From assembly GCA_028023455.1 (NCBI GenBank), contig JAQFVV010000056.1, positions 5,975,717-6,039,716 of the forward strand: DNA of 64,000 nt, given 5' to 3'. The position numbers and the translations under genes were made by a program. How positions within the stretch are numbered: position 1 is the stretch's first letter; every line of letters starts with the position of its first letter. The stretch comes from Epiperipatus broadwayi (Eukaryota; Onychophora; Udeonychophora; Euonychophora; Peripatidae). Below are positions 60,341 through 64,000 of this stretch, piece by piece. Under the pieces are notes generated by a model, which was not told the origin of the DNA, did not search any database, and saw nothing but the letters and a program-made list of their open reading frames with translations.

Positions 60341-61850
60341 ATATATATATTAGAATTGAGACATGCAATTAAGTGTATGAAGAAAGGAAAGGCTCCAGGA
60401 AATGATGGAATTATAATTGATATATTAAAAGAAGCAGATGAAGAAATAGAAACAATTTTAGCAAAGTTATATACTAAATGTCTAAATGATAAAGATGTAC
60501 CGGAAGATTGGAAGAATGCAGTAATAATATTAATATTTAAAAAAGGTGATAAAGAAGATATTAGAAATTACAGACCTATCAGCCTTTTATCAGTTTTATA
60601 TAAAATTTTTACCAAGATAATTACAACTCATCTACAGAGAACTTTGGATTTCCACCAACCAAGAGAACAAGCTGGATTTAAAGGTGGTTTTAGTACAATA
60701 GATCATATCCAGGTATTGAGAGAAGTCATAGAAAGGTCAAACGAATATGAGTTGTCATTATGTTTTGGATTTGTAGATTATGAAAAGGCATTCGATTCTA
60801 TACACATTTCTTCAGTGATTAAAGCATTGGATCATCAAGGTATAGATCCAGGATATTGTCATATTTTAAAGAATATTTATGAAAATGCAACAGCAACAAT
60901 TAGATTACATAATGATACTGGAAAAATCAACATTGAGAGAGGTGTAAGACAAGGTGACTCCATATCTCCAAAACTCTTTACAGCAGTGCTGCAAGAAGTA
61001 TTTTGTGGATTAAAATGAAAAACTAAAGGAGTGAAAGTAAATGGAGTGTATTTAAGTCATTTAGATTTTGCAGATGATGTAGTTGTTTTTGCAAATAATG
61101 CTTCAGAGCTGCAGGAAATGTTGCAGGAGTTAGCAGATGAAAGTAGAAAAGTAGGACTAAAGAAAAATGTTAAAAAGACTAAAGTAATGTTTAATCGATT
61201 TGCTCAAAATATGAAAATAAAGATTGATTATGAAGAATTAGAAGAAGTTAACAGTTACAAATACCTTGGTCAGATTATTAATACAGATGGAAACATAATG
61301 GAGGAAATTAATCATAGAATTAAACTTGGTTGGAGTGCTTTTGGTAGAAATAACTTGATACTAAAAGAAAATATGCCTATGTGTTTGAAAAAGATAGTTT
61401 TTAACAAATGTGTTTTACCAGTTCTTACTTATGGATCTGAGACTTGGACACTTAATGGAAGAGCAATACAGAGACTTCAGACCACTCAAAGGAGTATGGA
61501 GAGATGTATGTTGGGAGTAACAAGAAAAGATCGAAAACGCAATGTATGGGTAAGACAACAAACAGGTGTTACTGACCTTATTGAAAAAATTAAAAGATTG
61601 AAATGGAGTTGGGCTGGACATATTGCTAGAAGAGATGATAATAGATGGACAATTGCAATTTTAAAATGGATTCCAAGAGATTGTAAAAGACCCAGAAAGA
61701 GACCACATGTGAGATGGATGGATGAAATAAAATGTGCAGGGGTGTTGTGGAGAAGAGAAACTAAAGATCGGAGAAGATGGATTAAACTTGGAGAGACCTT
61801 CATCCTGCAGTGGATTGATAATGGTTGATGATATATATATATATTATAGG
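60341..61850 (+). mobile_element. 5'-truncated RTE-type LINE copy
   Basis: Holds the reverse transcriptase and C-terminal part of an RTE-clade retrotransposon, with the endonuclease missing. RT homology starts immediately after an AT run (60339-60350, then TTA). The element ends directly after its stop codon in TGATATATAT followed by TTATAGG. RTE elements have very short 3' ends made of simple repeats, which fits. The AT-run-plus-TTA at both junctions may be a target duplication of an AT microsatellite. Truncation at the 5' end is usual for LINE insertion. Confidence 0.85.
60356..61828 (+). pseudogene. RTE reverse transcriptase with one in-frame stop
   Basis: One frame runs about 490 codons and is broken only by TGA at 61016-61018. 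Before the stop: KGKAPGNDGI at the N-terminal palm, IFKKGDKEDIRNYRPISLLS (fingers), FVDYEKAFDSI (motif A, catalytic Asp near residue 141) and RGVRQGDSISP (motif B). After it: HLDFADDVVVFA (motif C with both Asp), the thumb around YLGQIINTDG, and a C-terminal region with YGSETWTLNGR and KWSWAGHIARRDDNRW, typical of RTE proteins. The stop falls between motifs B and C, where relatives have Trp, so TGG to TGA is likely. No ATG lies at the start because the protein is truncated there; the first ATG is near 60377. It copies RNA into DNA at the target site in intact elements, but this copy is defective. Confidence 0.9.
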
Positions 61851-62429
61851 AGCAAAAATACTAACAAAATATTGACTATTTAAAAAATATTTCATTATAC
61901 CTTGTTTATAAAACTTTTTCTTTTAAATTACTTTTTTCTATTAAATTGTATATTTTGAAAAATCCAAGATGGAAGATCCAATCATTAATTATCCAAATAT
62001 AATTAAATGGTTGGAAATACAATATTGTTTTAATCTTGGGAAGGAAATTTTAATTAAGGTTTTACTTAAAATAAAATGGGGATTAAGATTACATTCATTA
62101 AACATTTTGTCAAATCTATTTTCAATCTGGAAATAGATTTAAATATATTTTTTGAATGTTATCTAATGTTTGCATTGTCAAACAATGAACAAAGAAAGCT
62201 TAAGATTTTAGATTAAAGATTAACTTTGAGCTAGAAATAAATTAAGAGCATTCCACAAATACCTAAAATGGCCTAATTTTGATCACCAACATTTTAGCTA
62301 CTATTGAGAGAACTTATTGTTACTTGGCTCCACGCTGCTTTGAAATCTTAAAAATGATGATCTAGTAGAAAGCCTTTCCTGACTTTTGTGGGTCATCTTA
62401 CACTGTCATAATATCCTGCTGCACTGAAA
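61851..62429. other. AT-rich DNA, no gene recognised
   Basis: No feature was supported. Confidence 0.5.
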
Positions 62430-62850
62430 TGAAGAAAAGCCCCAAAAAAGAACTCTGGAATGCTGAATGGAAGCTGGCTGTCACCTAGAACTCACATGGA
62501 TCCATTAACTGCCATACTTTGAAAATGGACTCTTAAAATGGTGAAAGGTAAATTATTTCAAACCACCACCATTGAAACTAAATCTAACTTGCCTATCTAA
62601 TCTCAAACTCTATTAAGATTTCTCCTAATGTATTATTTATTAACTTTGTATCTTACTAAAATATAAATGTAAATTGCTCTCAAAGAATTTTATGAATTTC
62701 ATCCCCTCTCATATGCTCTAACTTTCTTTAACTTTGGTGTGATCATTTATTTATAGTTATTTATTACTTGATTTTATATGTATGTTTTTATTATTAATAT
62801 GCCAATCTCAAGCAACCTGATGAGCTGAATTTCTTAGAATCTTTTCTTTC
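62430..62850 (+). repeat. Old dispersed repeat, partner at 4640-5060
   Basis: Shares block order with the left-end copy and ends CCAATCTCAAGCAACCTGAT. Class unknown. No open frame. Confidence 0.4.
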
Positions 62851-63399
62851 CTCTTTTAAGTAAACCTCCATGAAGTAAGGTTATTAATGCCCCCTTAAAA
62901 CATAATGCCTTATTAATTAATATGCTCACCAGATTGTTTTTACAAGTCAACATTTTATTTGTTTTAGTATAAAAATTTGTTATTTGTAACTCTAGATTCT
63001 ACCCGAGGTGAATCCAGAACTTAGGCTAATTAATGCTCTGAAATCTTATTTATTTTATAAATGTTATTATTCAATTCTGAAAGGGTGACTTATTTGTTTT
63101 CTATATATAATTGCTAGTTTTTATTTTATTTTTTCATTCTCTTAAAATATCACATACTTAAATATTCTCAGTTGTTGTAAAATCCATGAAGGTGGGATTG
63201 AGTTATATTAAATAGCAGAAAAGGAGGGGGTCAAATCTTAATGTATATTTTATTAAATAAAATCTAAATCTCTCTATTTATATTCTAGTGGCATAGCATA
63301 TTATTTATATAAATTATGGCATTCAAACAAAGGTCATTTATTTTAAAGCAGTAAATCATATTCAATGTCATTAGTGATATATTTCCATATTGCGTTACT
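62851..63399. other. AT-rich DNA, no gene recognised
   Basis: No feature was supported. Confidence 0.5.
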
Positions 63400-63720
63400 G
63401 ACCTTTGGCATATCTTCATGAATATATATATATTATGTGCTTCTAATCTGGGGGTTGTGACAAGATTGAACCCATATATTTTCTTCTCATGCCCTGTCCT
63501 GTGGATAGTTGATCTTCCCAGGACTTATTGCATATAAAAGGCCTCTGGCAGTAATTCCAGTATGTCTAGTGCATGCTACACATATTCACTTTCTTCGTAT
63601 AAAAGGCCTCTGCACATTGGTGATGTCCACAGCATGCCTAATCCACTTTTCTCTAATCACTGTCTTAGAAGGGGGTCTTAGACTTCATTTTCATCCAGAA
63701 TCATGACCGTTTCCTCTGAT
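63400..63720 (-). repeat. GC-richer repeat-like segment
   Basis: TATAAAAGGCCTCTG occurs twice 65 bases apart (63533 and 63598). The minus strand has GGGTTCAATCTTG near 63460, which resembles a B box at the segment's 3' end, as in the hammerhead-bearing repeats. No domain was recognised in the 65-codon open frame at 63509-63706, which lacks an ATG. It is probably a repeat copy, but no second copy lies in the window. Confidence 0.3.
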
Positions 63721-64000
63721 TTCTCTGCCATCATGTCAATACCACCACTTTTCATATTATTTATTTTGCTTATGATCTAAGTTTAGTGCTGTAATAATAC
63801 TAAAATTGTTCTCTGCTCAAAATATATATCTGCCAAATACTACTAGCTTATTAATAATGTTATTTCAAGCTTATATAGTCCCACCATCTTAATTTATTTC
63901 TGTAGTTAAGAGTATCCATCTGTCTTGGGAAAATAAAGCATTCTGTCCTTTAAATGTTAATTAAAATAATTTTCAATAAATATTTTGTCATATAACTAAA
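63721..64000. other. AT-rich DNA, no gene recognised
   Basis: No feature was supported up to the window end. Confidence 0.5.

Noticed and set aside
61415-61803. Minus-strand frames opposite the RTE protein
   Set aside because: Antisense shadows of the RT coding frame.
1-64000. tRNA or rRNA genes and CRISPR arrays
   Set aside because: Only B-box-like fragments in repeats were seen; no complete cloverleaf, rRNA block or regularly spaced repeat array.

Overview
The window looks like non-coding DNA from a large, very AT-rich invertebrate genome. The case for this is negative as well as positive: there are no dense open reading frames or operons, and almost every recognisable coding trace belongs to a eukaryotic transposable element (RTE-type LINE, Ty3/gypsy and a second LTR family, mariner, and a probable Penelope-like element). 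A lophotrochozoan such as a cephalopod mollusc would fit the mix of RTE and Penelope-like elements, foldback repeats and hammerhead-bearing repeats, but this is an inference and no species can be named. No complete host gene, rRNA, tRNA gene or CRISPR array was seen.

Layout. 1-2229: decayed Ty3/gypsy element on the minus strand (gag zinc knuckle, protease, start of reverse transcriptase) with its 5' LTR and primer-binding site; it runs off the left edge. 3.2-3.5, 10.25-10.57, 42.8, 54.4-54.76 and 56.9-57.1 kb: copies of one short dispersed repeat that carries a type I hammerhead-ribozyme fold. 6.15 and 44.14-44.58 kb: short and long copies of a foldback element; each arm of the long copy carries a second, different hammerhead-like motif. 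15.2-17.3, 20.7-25.3 and 29.0-31.1 kb: four LTRs of about 2 kb from one family. The middle pair flanks only 533 bp of internal DNA that begins with a tRNA-Lys-type primer-binding site, so it is a non-autonomous element with matching target duplications. 31.07-31.46 kb: a probable Penelope-like reverse-transcriptase fragment between nearly perfect 75-bp inverted repeats. 39.5-40.1 kb: mariner transposase pseudogene. 46.0-48.5 kb: a CpG-enriched zone with the only credible host-exon candidate (minus strand, 15 codons followed by GTAAGT). 60.34-61.85 kb: 5'-truncated RTE retrotransposon with one in-frame stop. Foldbacks, diverged tandem duplications and a four-copy dispersed repeat fill part of the remaining AT-rich DNA.

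There is no pathway of cooperating host genes here. The shared theme is retroelements: autonomous LINE, gypsy and Penelope-like remnants beside short elements that need another element's enzymes (the 2-kb-LTR element, the hammerhead repeats and the foldbacks). The most interesting signal is the hammerhead fold, seen seven times in two unrelated repeat families. Stem I varies between copies while pairing is kept. All boundaries and similarities were judged by eye and are approximate.
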